DNA from: Callaeas wilsoni
Taxonomy: Eukaryota > Chordata > Aves > Passeriformes > Callaeidae
Assembly: GCA_013398955.1 (NCBI GenBank)
Contig: VWPU01018795.1
Coordinates: 1-64,000, forward strand
Length of the DNA: 64,000 bases
Direction: 5' to 3'
The translations under genes and the position numbers were made by a program. Positions 32,701-43,180 of the stretch are shown piece after piece (position 1 is the stretch's first letter; every line of letters starts with the position of its first letter). The notes below the pieces were generated by a model, which saw only the letters and a program-made list of their open reading frames with translations, had not been told where the DNA came from and ran no database searches.

Positions 32701-35700
32701 TGCGGAAGAGCATTTCAGCTGCAAACATCCTGGAGAAAAAAAGCTTTTCTAGTTTTGTTTGTTGGAATGAGGTTTGGGATTTCTTGGTGCAGCACAGCCA
32801 CAGAACAGAGCCAAAGCCACACAGCAACTGCTCACCACAGGGAGGTGGCCAAGGGGGCATCAGGGAGTCAAAACCCATCTCCAACCTACACCAGAGCCAT
32901 GGGTTTAGGCCAGTTATACCAGAGGAGTGACCCAGACCAACACAACACGTGAAGCTTATTCTCTGTCACCCACTTTTTATTGGAGCTGCCATGGCAGGAG
33001 CAGGCAGGACCTCTGGCTAAAAGCAGAGTATGGAACAAAAGCACCTGTTGTTTTGCCCTGGTCATGACTTTTCAGAGGGGCCACTTGGGTGCTTTCCCCT
33101 CACCATTTCTATCGCAAGTACTACTAGGGGATGTAAAAGAAAAAAAAAAAACAAAGGGGAATAATTGAGGGGCAGATCAATAAATTAAAAAGTTCTAAAA
33201 AAAAAAGAACAGAAAAAAAGGCATAATGAATTTGGTACAGCACATATTTTTAGATCAAAGATGCTTTTGAAGTGACAAACCCTTAATCCATAAACTACTG
33301 AAGCACTTCCTTTCTCTCCCAAACTACTTGTTGTCAAATAAAATGGAAGTTAAGGAAATTATCTTTATCTGAAAATGGCCAAAAGAAGCCATCACCTAAT
33401 GACAGCCTTGTCAAAATGACAATTGGGGAAATTGTTAGGAAGGGGAGGCCTGACGACTGGAGGAATAAGCTGGCTGTTTGCTCTAATCTGGTCAGGCAGG
33501 CCCCACACAATTCCAGTCAGCTTGCTGTGTGAAACAGCTAAGTCTTTGTCAGCGCAGGCAAGGGCTGGAAAGACTTCTCTTTCATGAATATGTATCACCA
33601 CCCTCCACATCTACAGAAAAAAAACCCAAACCTTCCAAACAGCAAATTAAGAAAGAAAAAATCAAACGTAGAAAATAAATCCCAGAACAACAAAATCCTG
33701 AGATATGGAGCCACACGGAAAGAAAAAACGACTGAGCAATGAAAGTGCACATTTTGGAAGTGCAGCCAGAAGGACCCTCTTCCCAAAGGCTTTCTTTGCA
33801 CTTTTATGCCCCAGCAGACTGGGATGAGGCACTTCAACTGCACAAAGGCAGAACAGTCCATCAGGGTGTTTAATGTCCATCACTGTGTTTAATATTTGGC
33901 GTTGGTGAGCACCAAATGCCAGGCCACGGACACGCACGGCCGGGCTGGTGAGCCGGAGCTCACGGGAATTCCTTGTGCCAGGAGGGAAGCACCTGGAGCG
34001 GGTCTAAACACTTCCAAAGGCAGGCACAGAGGCAGCTTCAGATCAGGGCCAGAAATTTCCTGTGGAGCTTAAAAACCCAGGGAGAATGGGTTCCTTGACA
34101 GGCAACAACGCAACCGAGGTGCTGAGAAGTGGACGGTGACTCCCCAGAGCTCCCACTGAAATGATTTTCTGAGACATGTTCATGACAACTGTGAATAAAA
34201 CCCTTCACAACACATTGACTCAGGCAGTTGGAATTGTGGGTCACCTTGAAGTTTGGGAGATGTTTTTTACATCTGTACAATATTAAATCTCGAGCATTCT
34301 GGCAACTGGCATAAAAGTGAAATAGGAGAGCCAAACGAAGCCCACTGGACTGCGGGTGGAGGTGGATGTACAGGCAGAAAGTGCCTTAAAAAGGTGAAAT
34401 GGCTCAGAAAAGCATGTCAGAAACACTGTGTCTCTGCAGGACTGATGCTGAAACTCCTGTAAACCCCAAAATGGTGTTTAAAGCAATGGATGGGCAGATG
34501 GGAAGAGAACACAGGATGAAACAAAGCCTGTGCCTGCTGCAGAAAACCCAAATGAAGATATTTTAAGCTGTGGTGGGTTTTGTCTCTGTTGGAGGACTAC
34601 GACATCATTGAAGCATTCAACAATGTCTGAAAAGTTACCTTCAAGTGCTTGTTGCTATCTTTTTAACTTTGCTTGTAAAACTGCAAACTAGATCTTGATT
34701 TATTAGAGAGAGCTTGTGGTGATGTTATAAACTTCCCTTTTTCTCGAAATAACAACCAGAGGATGAAAGTTTGGCTCCCAGCAGACATATCAAGACAGAA
34801 TGCTCAATTTTGAGGTTCCCAATATTATGCAATGTTTGCTGTAGATATTTCCATTTCATTAGCATATTCTACTTTACATGAAATCCAGCAATGAATGCTG
34901 TCCCTGATCTAAGGCTAATCCTCTTTAAAGAGCTACAGGCTATATTACATGTGGCCACAGCCACGGTTATGCCAGGGCTGAATCACTTTGAAGCCTATTG
35001 AACAGTGTTCCCTTGTGAGACCATACACAGAGCCATAAACCGATGCTCCCTGTGCTGTGAAATCCCGCTGTTTCCATCCCCAGGAGTTTCTGTCAGGGAC
35101 AGACTGGAGTCCCAGGCAAGGGGCTGCAAACAAGGAAGAGACACCCGGCTGCCTTCACCACCCCTCAGTGCCAATTTATGTGCCTACAGTAATAAAATTC
35201 ATTTTTTCCTAAACCTCAACAGCAACTGCTCAAAGGGAGGGCTTCCAGAACAATCAAAGGTGAAGATGAACCAGACATCTGCTTCCCTGAGTAGGAAGGA
35301 AGCTGCTTGAACAGTTTGGGACACAGCCATACCTATCTTTAAAGAAAAAAGAGAGAAATGGTCTTGTATGTACCTGCAAGGCTGCATGGCTCACAGCTGG
35401 GTGCCCGTAAATGCTATAAACTGAGTTAATGGAACTGTGTTTTTATTGCCACACAATATGGAATCTTCAACACCTTCACAGCTATATAAATTTAAAAGAA
35501 AAAAACCAACCAAAAACAACAACAAAAAAACCCCACAATATTCTCTGGTCCCACTACACATCAGCAAAATACAGCTCATATTATCTTCAACTGTTCAAAA
35601 TGACTTTCTTTGTTCAATGAAGGGAACTGGAAAGGTTGGCTCTGCTCAGCCTACACTGCACACATGAAATTTTCTCTGTTTGAATGGTGTCAAACCAGAC

Positions 35701-38700
35701 AAGGAGAATGGATTCAGCCTCCACAGTAAAATGTGGGGCCTGGTGAAGGCACTGTTCAACCTCCTCGCTATCAAAATAGCCACACAAATCATTTTTTCCT
35801 TTGCAGCTCTTTATTGTCTTCATTATGAGAGAAACCAGGCGGAGGGAGAAAAGGTCCGGAGAAAAAACAAACATAAGGTGGAGAGAATGACAGAGGCAAT
35901 AGGAAAAATAATCAGGAGGATGGTGAGAGGGAGGAACAGCAGAAAGCAGGAGAGGCAGGAAGATGGAAGATAAACTGAGAAGAAAGAGAAAGGAAGAAGC
36001 CAGAGAGGCTCTAAAGGAGGACCAAGGGCAGATCATGATGTAGAATGAAAATGAGAACTTGGAAAGTGACATAAACAAAGTTTGCCTTGTAAAGAATAGT
36101 TCTCCTCATCAGTTTATTCAGGTCAGACGAGATGAAAAGAAAAGTGGAAGAGTTCTTTTTCCTGAGTAAACAAGTAGCAATGAAAGAAATAAACACAGGG
36201 AACTGTGCTCTCTCTTCCTCCTTTGGAAGATCTCCTCTCTGCTTATGGAGTGGAGCTGTTCTTGGCACTGGGAGCTAAAACTTCAGGGAACACACGTCCT
36301 TCCCATGCATCTCTCTTCCCTCTCACACTGACATCCAGTGGAATACATTGGGATATCTCTGGAGTACACCTGTCTTTGAGAAGGGCCCATTTCTTTTCTG
36401 TTTGAACGTGAGGCACTTGGTTGCTGTACAGTAAGAACAACTCATTGCAGAACCTCACTACAGGTTGTTGCATATTCCATTAGGCCTTTTCCAACTCTTG
36501 GAAGTTACCACTACCATTATTACCATTAACTTACAAGTACCTCGACAGCTCTTGCACTACTAAAATGAAATTTATGACTTCAAATGAAAAATAAAGAAAA
36601 AGGAAAGAAACCACCCCCCCCCACCAAGTAATATCCAAAAACCACAAAAATCCCCCAAAAGAAATGTTGTCTTCCCATGTCCGGTCACACATTGCCATCT
36701 ACTGGCTCCCACTCCTGTGCTCTGAGTGCTAGGATGGTTTGGAATGAGGAGAGGGCTGTGTGCAGCCTGAGGTTTATGGCTCTAAATCAATCAGCTCTCA
36801 CTCACCTCCTCCTCAGTGACTCTGTATGTCCCTGAAGGACCATTTCAGGTCACCCCTGCGCCATCCCGGGAGAGCAAGCCCTGGGACAGGGCGGGTACAG
36901 CAGCATCGTGCCCAGGCCCATGTGACAGGTGACAAGACACGAGTGAGGCATTTAACGCTGGGGAAAACCAGCAAACAGGGCTCATGTCCCTCGGGAGACA
37001 CACCTGGAACACGGAGAGGGCTGGGCGGGACAACCACTCACCTACTGCACCCTTCTCGGGCTTTCTGCTGGGCTCGCCACGTCGCAGCTGTCGCCCGCGT
37101 GACACGGAAACGCGAGCGCACGGCTCGTGTCCCCCTGTGCCCAGACCCAGCCCTGCAGAAAAGCACCACTTCTGCAGATTTCTGCCTCAAAATCAATCCT
37201 CCATGCGCTCAAAGCCACTGCGATGTCTGGCACAAAAGGTGGCACCAGGTCACAGCATCTGCTTTAATGTTCACCTGGTGACACTACAGACAAGCTGTGC
37301 CAGTGAGGGGGAATGCCAGTGACCAAAAAACCACGGGAATTATACACACACACAACATTTACAGTGCTGTCACCCTTTACACCTGCGCACCACACCAACA
37401 GTTTTGATAACCAGGTGTAAAATCTGACCTTAACAGGCAAGGACAGAACTGTGGAAATTTTGGCACAGCAGAAATCAGGTCAGACTTCCCGTTGATTCAG
37501 AAGGGTGAGGATACTTGCATCACATAAATTTAAATAGCAGAGACAAGCAGAAAGTCTCAGACTGGTCTGGACTGCTGCTGGTCTCAAATGCCCACAGAAA
37601 GGCTTTTATGCGATAACAGAGACAGAACTATAAAGGACATTTTTTCCAAGTGTCCAAGAAATGTCATCACAGCATTCCCAACACATAACCAGTCACACAG
37701 ACCATTAAGAGACTACACTTCCTATAACTCTTCTGACCTACCATGAACATCCCAGAAAGAGAAAGAAACACATTTCCCCTCACTGACTCCTAAGCCAATT
37801 ATGACTGACAGCAATGTAAAAGTTCCTAGCAGTTTTCCATTTCCCGGATTTGCCTACGTAGGCTCTGGAGTTACAGAAATCAGTTGTCAGAAAAACAATG
37901 CAACGTCACAGCCACGTCAAAATCACCTCCGTCTTCCAGCCTGAAAAACACTAAGTTAACCCAAGCAACACATTTATTTGCAGTTTCGCTTTCGACCAAA
38001 GAAATTTCAACTAAAAGAAGAAGTTATTGTAATACTAGAATGAACTCTACTACAGCACGGAACAATTTTAGCAGGAAGATCACCCAAAAACCCCATAGGC
38101 ACAGAGTGCCTGCATTTTTTTTTGTCATACAGGGCAAACCTGGAGTTGTTTCCCTGCAGCTGGCAGCGTTTCAACTGACTAGAAACTTATGGAAGAGAGA
38201 AGCTGTAAATCCAGTTCCTGCCCTCCCCTGTACAAAATCACACAGAGCTATACTTAAATCATAAAACAATAAGGAATATGCAGCTAATTCGACGTTACAC
38301 AATCCTAGGGAAAAAAAGGAAAGGTCCTTACATACCTCAATAGATACAAGTATCAAAACAATCCTATTAGAAAAGGTCTCTCATGACCTGGGACTCAGGC
38401 TGTTTCCTGAAAAAAAGGGTTCACAGCAATTATAACCATCAACAGATGCAATAAATAGCAGAGTTGCACAATTCTGGCTTTTCCAGAAGGCAGCAAAGCA
38501 CTTATTTTTTTCTTGTATGTGTGTGAGCACACAGGCCCAGCCCTGCCTGCTGTAGAAAAAACATTCATCTGTGGGAGAAAGTTGGAATAATCTGTTTTCC
38601 TTCTCTGCTTTTCAGCACGACTTTGTTCAAAACACTGTTCAATCTCTCTTTTTTCCCCCCTGATGTCATGCAGAAGAGCCCATGGAACAAATGTATTAGA

Positions 38701-39480
38701 CTGCATACAGATAAAAGTTATTCCACAAGAACTACAAAGGAACTTATCAACCCACGAGTCATTTACCTGTTTGTTGAAGATATAAGAACAACCCACAAGT
38801 GAAAAACAGTTTATATGAACCAACACAGTATTTCACTGCCCGTACCAAAGCAATCAAACCCTCACTACTTATGTGCCAGTCCCAGCGCTGTACAGGCACA
38901 GGGAAGGGAGAACACAGAACATTTGGGATCTGGATTGAAAAGAAACAGGTTTGCTTTGCCACTTGTTCTATGCTGGGCAGTAATACAGATTAATATGAAA
39001 AACGAAGCCGCTAAGGATAAGGAAGAATCCAGGGCTGCCTCAGGATTTGTAAAGCGGAAAAAAAGAGACGTAAGAAAAGGGAAAAGTTTTCAGATCAGTT
39101 TAGACCATTGGCCAGGGAAAAATTAAGTTATTTCCCAAAGGCAGTGCAATGAAGCTGAACTGCGGTTGCTTAAGGCAAACAACCAAATATTTTAAAATAA
39201 TCAGTTTAAGAACACCATCAAGTCAACTGCTATGCTTATAATGCGCCGCTTACTGAAGCGTTTTATTCATCAAAGCGTTCATTTGGGGGGTAAAACTGAA
39301 ATTATTTTTTCTGACAGCTGAGCCCGCGAACTTGTGATCAGATCCCTGACACGGCTCTGAACACATGTTCAGAAGGCCCCGTAAACCCCGGACAGAGCTG
39401 TGGCCAGTCCTTTCGGGTTATTCGCTATAATAAATAATGTAACTCCTTTTTTTTTTTTTCCTTTATTTTTAAAAAAGTTC
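26720..39480. other. Region between the ALPK1 start codon and the TIFA promoter (12.8 kb)
   Basis: I see no coding exon here. The longer open frames are isolated, unlike known families and without paired splice sites. In human the ALPK1 first exon(s) are noncoding, so this interval should be ALPK1 5' intron plus intergenic DNA. Features of note are a small CpG-rich patch at about 37050-37140, a poly-C run at about 36613-36622, and enhancer-like segments near 28490-28540 and 30480-30780. A fragment at 32570-32610 resembles the start of a CR1 3' end but is too short to call. Confidence 0.6.
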
Positions 39481-40010
39481 TGCTTCCGGCCCCGCGGTGC
39501 CCTCAGCGTCTCCCGCCTCAGCGCCGCCCGCCTCAGCTCCTCCCGCCTCCCGCTCAGCGCTTCCCGCCTCCCGCGTCAGCTCCTCCCGCCTCAGCGCGTC
39601 CCGCGGCTCCAGGAGGAATTACCGGGAGTGAGGAGCCGCTGGAGCCCTCGGCAGGCGCCGGAGCCCCGCTCCCGGCAGGTGAGGAGTCGGCCGGGCCGGG
39701 CCAGGCGGACGTGAGGGGAACGAAGGGGGCGGGGTGGATCACCGGGCAGACCGGGATGTCTCTAGGCAGTTCCCATGGGGGCGGCGCGTTCGGTCGGGAG
39801 ATTCCGGGCTCGCCGTGCTCTGGGGTGGGGAGGTGGCACCGAGCCTGCCCCGGGAGCCGGGACCGGAGCCCATATTCTTAGGGCTCCGCGTCGTTTTCCT
39901 GCCTCTAGAAGTGGGGATAATGACACTCGCCGTAGGAGAGGATGGGGTGAGATCACGGTCTGTTTGACTCCAGTGAAGGTACGGACAACGGCAGGGCAGT
40001 GGCTGACTTA
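39480..40010 (+). promoter_or_regulatory. CpG-rich promoter block of TIFA, possibly shared with ALPK1
   Basis: A sharp rise in GC and CpG content begins here after AT-rich DNA. A good splice donor (CGGCAG followed by GTGAGG) ends a likely noncoding first exon at 39678, and the next acceptor on the plus strand that gives TIFA is at 41879-41880. ALPK1 is transcribed the other way from this side, and no other strong CpG block lies upstream of it, so the block may be a bidirectional promoter; that part is inference. Confidence 0.65.
39501..39605. repeat. 15-base GC-rich minisatellite in the TIFA promoter
   Basis: About six imperfect copies of a 15-base unit close to CCTCAGCKYCTCCCG, with two 7-base partial copies (CCTCCCG) inserted between them. 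The array ends about 75 bases before the proposed first-exon donor, so it overlaps the expected core promoter or 5' UTR. Confidence 0.85.
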
Positions 40011-41340
40011 GAGCCGCGGGAGAAATATATAGAAAGTTTGTTTCTCCTGGCCAATACACTCTAGTAAGTAGAAATTAGTTCAGCATTTACGTGAAAGAAT
40101 GTTCAGCATGTTCAGCCTCGATAAACCTTGTAGGCAGGACCGGGCAGCCTTGCTGGGGATGCCTGAGGTGATCATGGATCTGAAGCGGGGTCTGTGGGAG
40201 CCGCCGAGGTCCAGGTTCATCAGTGGGTGCTGCCTAAGCAATGGGTGGCTGTTCTTTCTTAATTAATGTAGCCATTCGTAAAACTCACTAATGTGAGCTA
40301 AAATCTCGAGGCAGAGAAGTGTCTCTGGGGGCTGAACTTCGAACAAAGTGAAAGTCCTCAGTGGTTTTCCCTTTCACCAAAGATGACCTCATGTAATATC
40401 CCCTTACTGGTGCAAAACAAGGAAGGGCAGAACTAGACACTGGCACAGCCCTTCCTGCTCACAGAGCTGCTTCCAGCATGCCAGAGCTGGGGAGTCTACA
40501 AGGAGGAGGGATTGGTAATGATGCCACCACAGCTTGTCTCACAGATGGCAAAGGAGTAACCTGCTATCAGAGTGTCTGTCTGTATTCCTGCCAAAAGCAC
40601 AGATGATATTTCCCAGCTTGTTTTAAAGTGAGCTCTGCTGGAAATTGTGTTTCACTCATCATCTGTGCTGTTGCAGCCTACTTCAGTAACCAAGCTGAGG
40701 TTGCTGAGCTACTGTGTCAGAACTGTGGCTGGTTTTGTGTTAAAGGTGCAAAGGAAGCGGTTTTGAGGTTTCACACAGAAAATGGTGCACTGGTATACCA
40801 CCATTCACTATGCTTGGTGTTTGTGTGCAGTGTGTGAAAAACACAAGTCAACTCCATCATCACAAAACACAATCATCACTTAATTGCAGTGATGATTCAC
40901 CTACTCATGAGCTCTGAATGGAGCTGGTGAGCTCCGGATCTGTGTGAGACATGTTGGGAACTTACTGCAATCTGGATGGAGAAACTTGACAAACATCTGC
41001 ACTGTGTGATACCAGTTAAATGGCTGCTCACATGTTTCTCTGATGAGTAACTGGGAACTCATTTGCTGGTTTCTACTTTCAAGTAGGGAGACTTTTCTTT
41101 CTCAAGACTAATTTTTAGTGCAGGAAGACACTGGCTTTGCCTTTAGAGAACCAGATGACAGCGTTTCCTGACCTGTCTCAGATTTTACTAGGATGCACTG
41201 CAGTCGCTCAGGCTTTGGAGCAGAATTTATTTCATAAGCGTGTGGTCTCTGTGCTCCGTGTGAAGAACTTAAAAAACAACACAAAACTACCAAACCCAAG
41301 AAAAGTCATTTTCTTAGCACTTCCGCAGCAGCGGAGAGCT

Positions 41341-41350
41341 GGGATTTTCC
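41341..41350 (+). promoter_or_regulatory. NF-kappaB-like site GGGATTTTCC
   Basis: It matches the GGGRNWYYCC consensus and lies about 540 bases upstream of the TIFA coding exon, in the presumed intron. Such a decamer is expected by chance every few tens of kb, and similar matches occur at 2092-2101 and 13364-13373, so this is weak evidence. Confidence 0.2.
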
Positions 41351-41887
41351 AACAGACAACGGGAAAGTAGCTAGAGGTGGTGACAATTCCTCTTTTAGGT
41401 CTCATGGATAGTCCAGCTTTTGCATTCACTTTTTATGCTGTCACAGCAGTCACTTCTAAACACTTTTTCCATGCAAGAGGTAACTTCTGACCCGAGAGCC
41501 AAAGGAGTGCTTTATACATATTTGAATTATCACTGCCTACAGACAGACTGTTGGTAAAAGTCATTTGATACCTTCCGGTCCCAGGGCGCACCGCGAGCAG
41601 AGCGCACAGGCCCAGCCAATACTGTTTACTGCTCCATTTTAAGTCCATCAAGTAAACCTTACTGCTAAATGACATATTTCTTGTAAAGGTAAATCTGCCT
41701 GTGCGATCCTCCTGAAGAGCTTGTTGGCAGCAGTGGTCAGTTGTGGCTTCTGAACTCCCACTCCTGTGCTTTCATCACATTTATTGTCAGCCAGTTACCT
41801 GGAAGTGCTGTACAGTCAGTGTAGAGCAGCACAGGAAGTATTTTAATGCCCCACTGAAACCAGTTTGTTTGGTTCCGCAGTGATCCC

Positions 41888-41896
41888 ATGCCGTGA
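41888..41896 (+). promoter_or_regulatory. TIFA: Minimal upstream ORF (ATG-CCG-TGA) in the TIFA leader
   Basis: The exon that carries the TIFA start codon begins at 41881 after a TTCCGCAG acceptor. Seven bases in is an ATG that stops after one further codon, 37 bases before the TIFA ATG. Such minimal uORFs can damp translation; whether this one does is unknown. Confidence 0.6.
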
Positions 41897-41932
41897 TTTT
41901 ACCGTTTTCTTGTTCTGAGGACTCTTTCTGTC

Positions 41933-42496
41933 ATGACCTCTTTGGAGGAAGCCGAAACAGAAGAAACGGTGACGTGCCTCCACCTGACCTTCTACCACCC
42001 TTGCCAGGATGAGAAGATGGTGTTCCGCTGCCTGAATTTCTGTAAGCGTGAGCAGGTCAGGGCAGACGAAATGGCCAAATTCGGCCGCGATTCCAGCGTC
42101 TGCCGCTACAACCTGATGGACACTCGCGTCTCCCGGATCCAGTTCTCCCTGCAGTTCTACAGGAAACTCCACACCTTGGAATATTGTTTTGAGATAAAGA
42201 ACTTGAGCAAGAAAACAAAACTGACTGTCAACCAAACAGAACTGAGTTACTTAAACAAAATCGACCTTCCCTGGAAGTGCATCATCTGTTTTGGGGACTA
42301 CCAGATCCTGGCAGAGATTCAAGAAGGGGAGTCCGTGGATTATTTTGAGACTCACTTACACTTGGCTGAAGCACCGATCTTACAAGAAAAGTGCCTGCCA
42401 TCCTTGCAGCCTATACCCGAGAATGGCATTTCTCCTTCCTTTTTTCTTTCCCAAGGCAAAAGCCCCACAGAGATTGATGAAAATGAGCTGTGCTAG
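41933..42496 (+). CDS. TIFA: TIFA, TRAF-interacting protein with FHA domain, 187 aa
   Basis: Cytosolic adaptor acting directly downstream of ALPK1. Phosphorylated Thr9 of one molecule binds the FHA domain of another, the oligomers recruit TRAF6 (and TRAF2), and NF-kappaB is activated. The whole coding sequence is in one exon, as in human (184 aa). Thr9 is present in AETEETVTC. The FHA domain spans about residues 47-125, with GR (51-52), SS (54-55), VSRIQFSLQ (66-74) and FEIKN (86-90). The TRAF6-binding motif PTEIDE is at 178-183 near the C-terminus. A noncoding upstream exon probably ends at 39678. The gene is divergent from ALPK1. The protein is colinear with the human one throughout, so the identification is secure; only the transcription start is inferred. 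Confidence 0.97.
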   Translation: MTSLEEAETEETVTCLHLTFYHPCQDEKMVFRCLNFCKREQVRADEMAKFGRDSSVCRYNLMDTRVSRIQFSLQFYRKLHTLEYCFEIKNLSKKTKLTVNQTELSYLNKIDLPWKCIICFGDYQILAEIQEGESVDYFETHLHLAEAPILQEKCLPSLQPIPENGISPSFFLSQGKSPTEIDENELC

Positions 42497-43180
42497 CGGG
42501 GAGAAGGAGGCCGGATCAGGTTTTGTAGCCTGCACAGCTTCCAACTTAGATGGCTCTCACCTCAGTCCAGTGTTCTTGGTGGTGCTCACTGCTGCACATC
42601 AGTCTTCTTACTTGGGTGTTTTCAGCACAGGCATTCCAGAACACTGTTCCACAGAAATGAATTCCTGCCACTGCCTTCACTGAGGCCTAAGGGCTCTCTG
42701 ATGCCCAGAAACGTGTGGGAGACAGGAGCCACTCAAATCCACGGCAGCAGGTTCAATCCCAGAACTGTGGCCACGAGCCTTGAAGGGATATTTAGCAGGC
42801 GTTAATACAGAGTATGCACAGCAGGGTTTTGGTCCCAGCCAAGGGGTGGCACAATGTCTTGTTGCAGATTATGCTTTGTGCTGTGCTTTGGACACCAAAT
42901 TGCAAACAGTATTTGCGAGCCTAGGTTGTAACTTCACAGATTTTGCAACTTAGAAACACTTCGTCCTTTTAAGTTTATGTTTTTATTAACTTCAAAGCAA
43001 GGTTTGTTTGGGTTTTTTTTTACTTATTTAATTAACTTTTTTTTTTTTTTTGCAAGTTTTGCAAGTTTTTTTTTTTTGCAAGTTATCACCCACTTTTGCT
43101 TGTGATATAGACAAATATATAGCATCAATGATCATGGTCTATAAAAATCCACATCATTTTGTAATAAAAGCATTTGGTTC
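42497..43180 (+). other. TIFA: TIFA 3' UTR
   Basis: AT-rich noncoding sequence follows the TAG stop. It includes a T-tract plus GCAAG unit repeated at about 43029-43085. A canonical AATAAA at 43163-43168 is the best polyadenylation signal on the plus strand before the convergent AP1AR gene. Confidence 0.55.

Noticed and set aside
32488..32952. 154-codon plus-strand open frame and a possible CR1 start at 32570
   Set aside because: The protein has no recognisable similarity. The CR1-like match is only about 30 bases, too little to call a repeat.
33390..33860. Minus-strand open frames rich in Phe
   Set aside because: They arise from A-rich runs on the plus strand and have no homologue.
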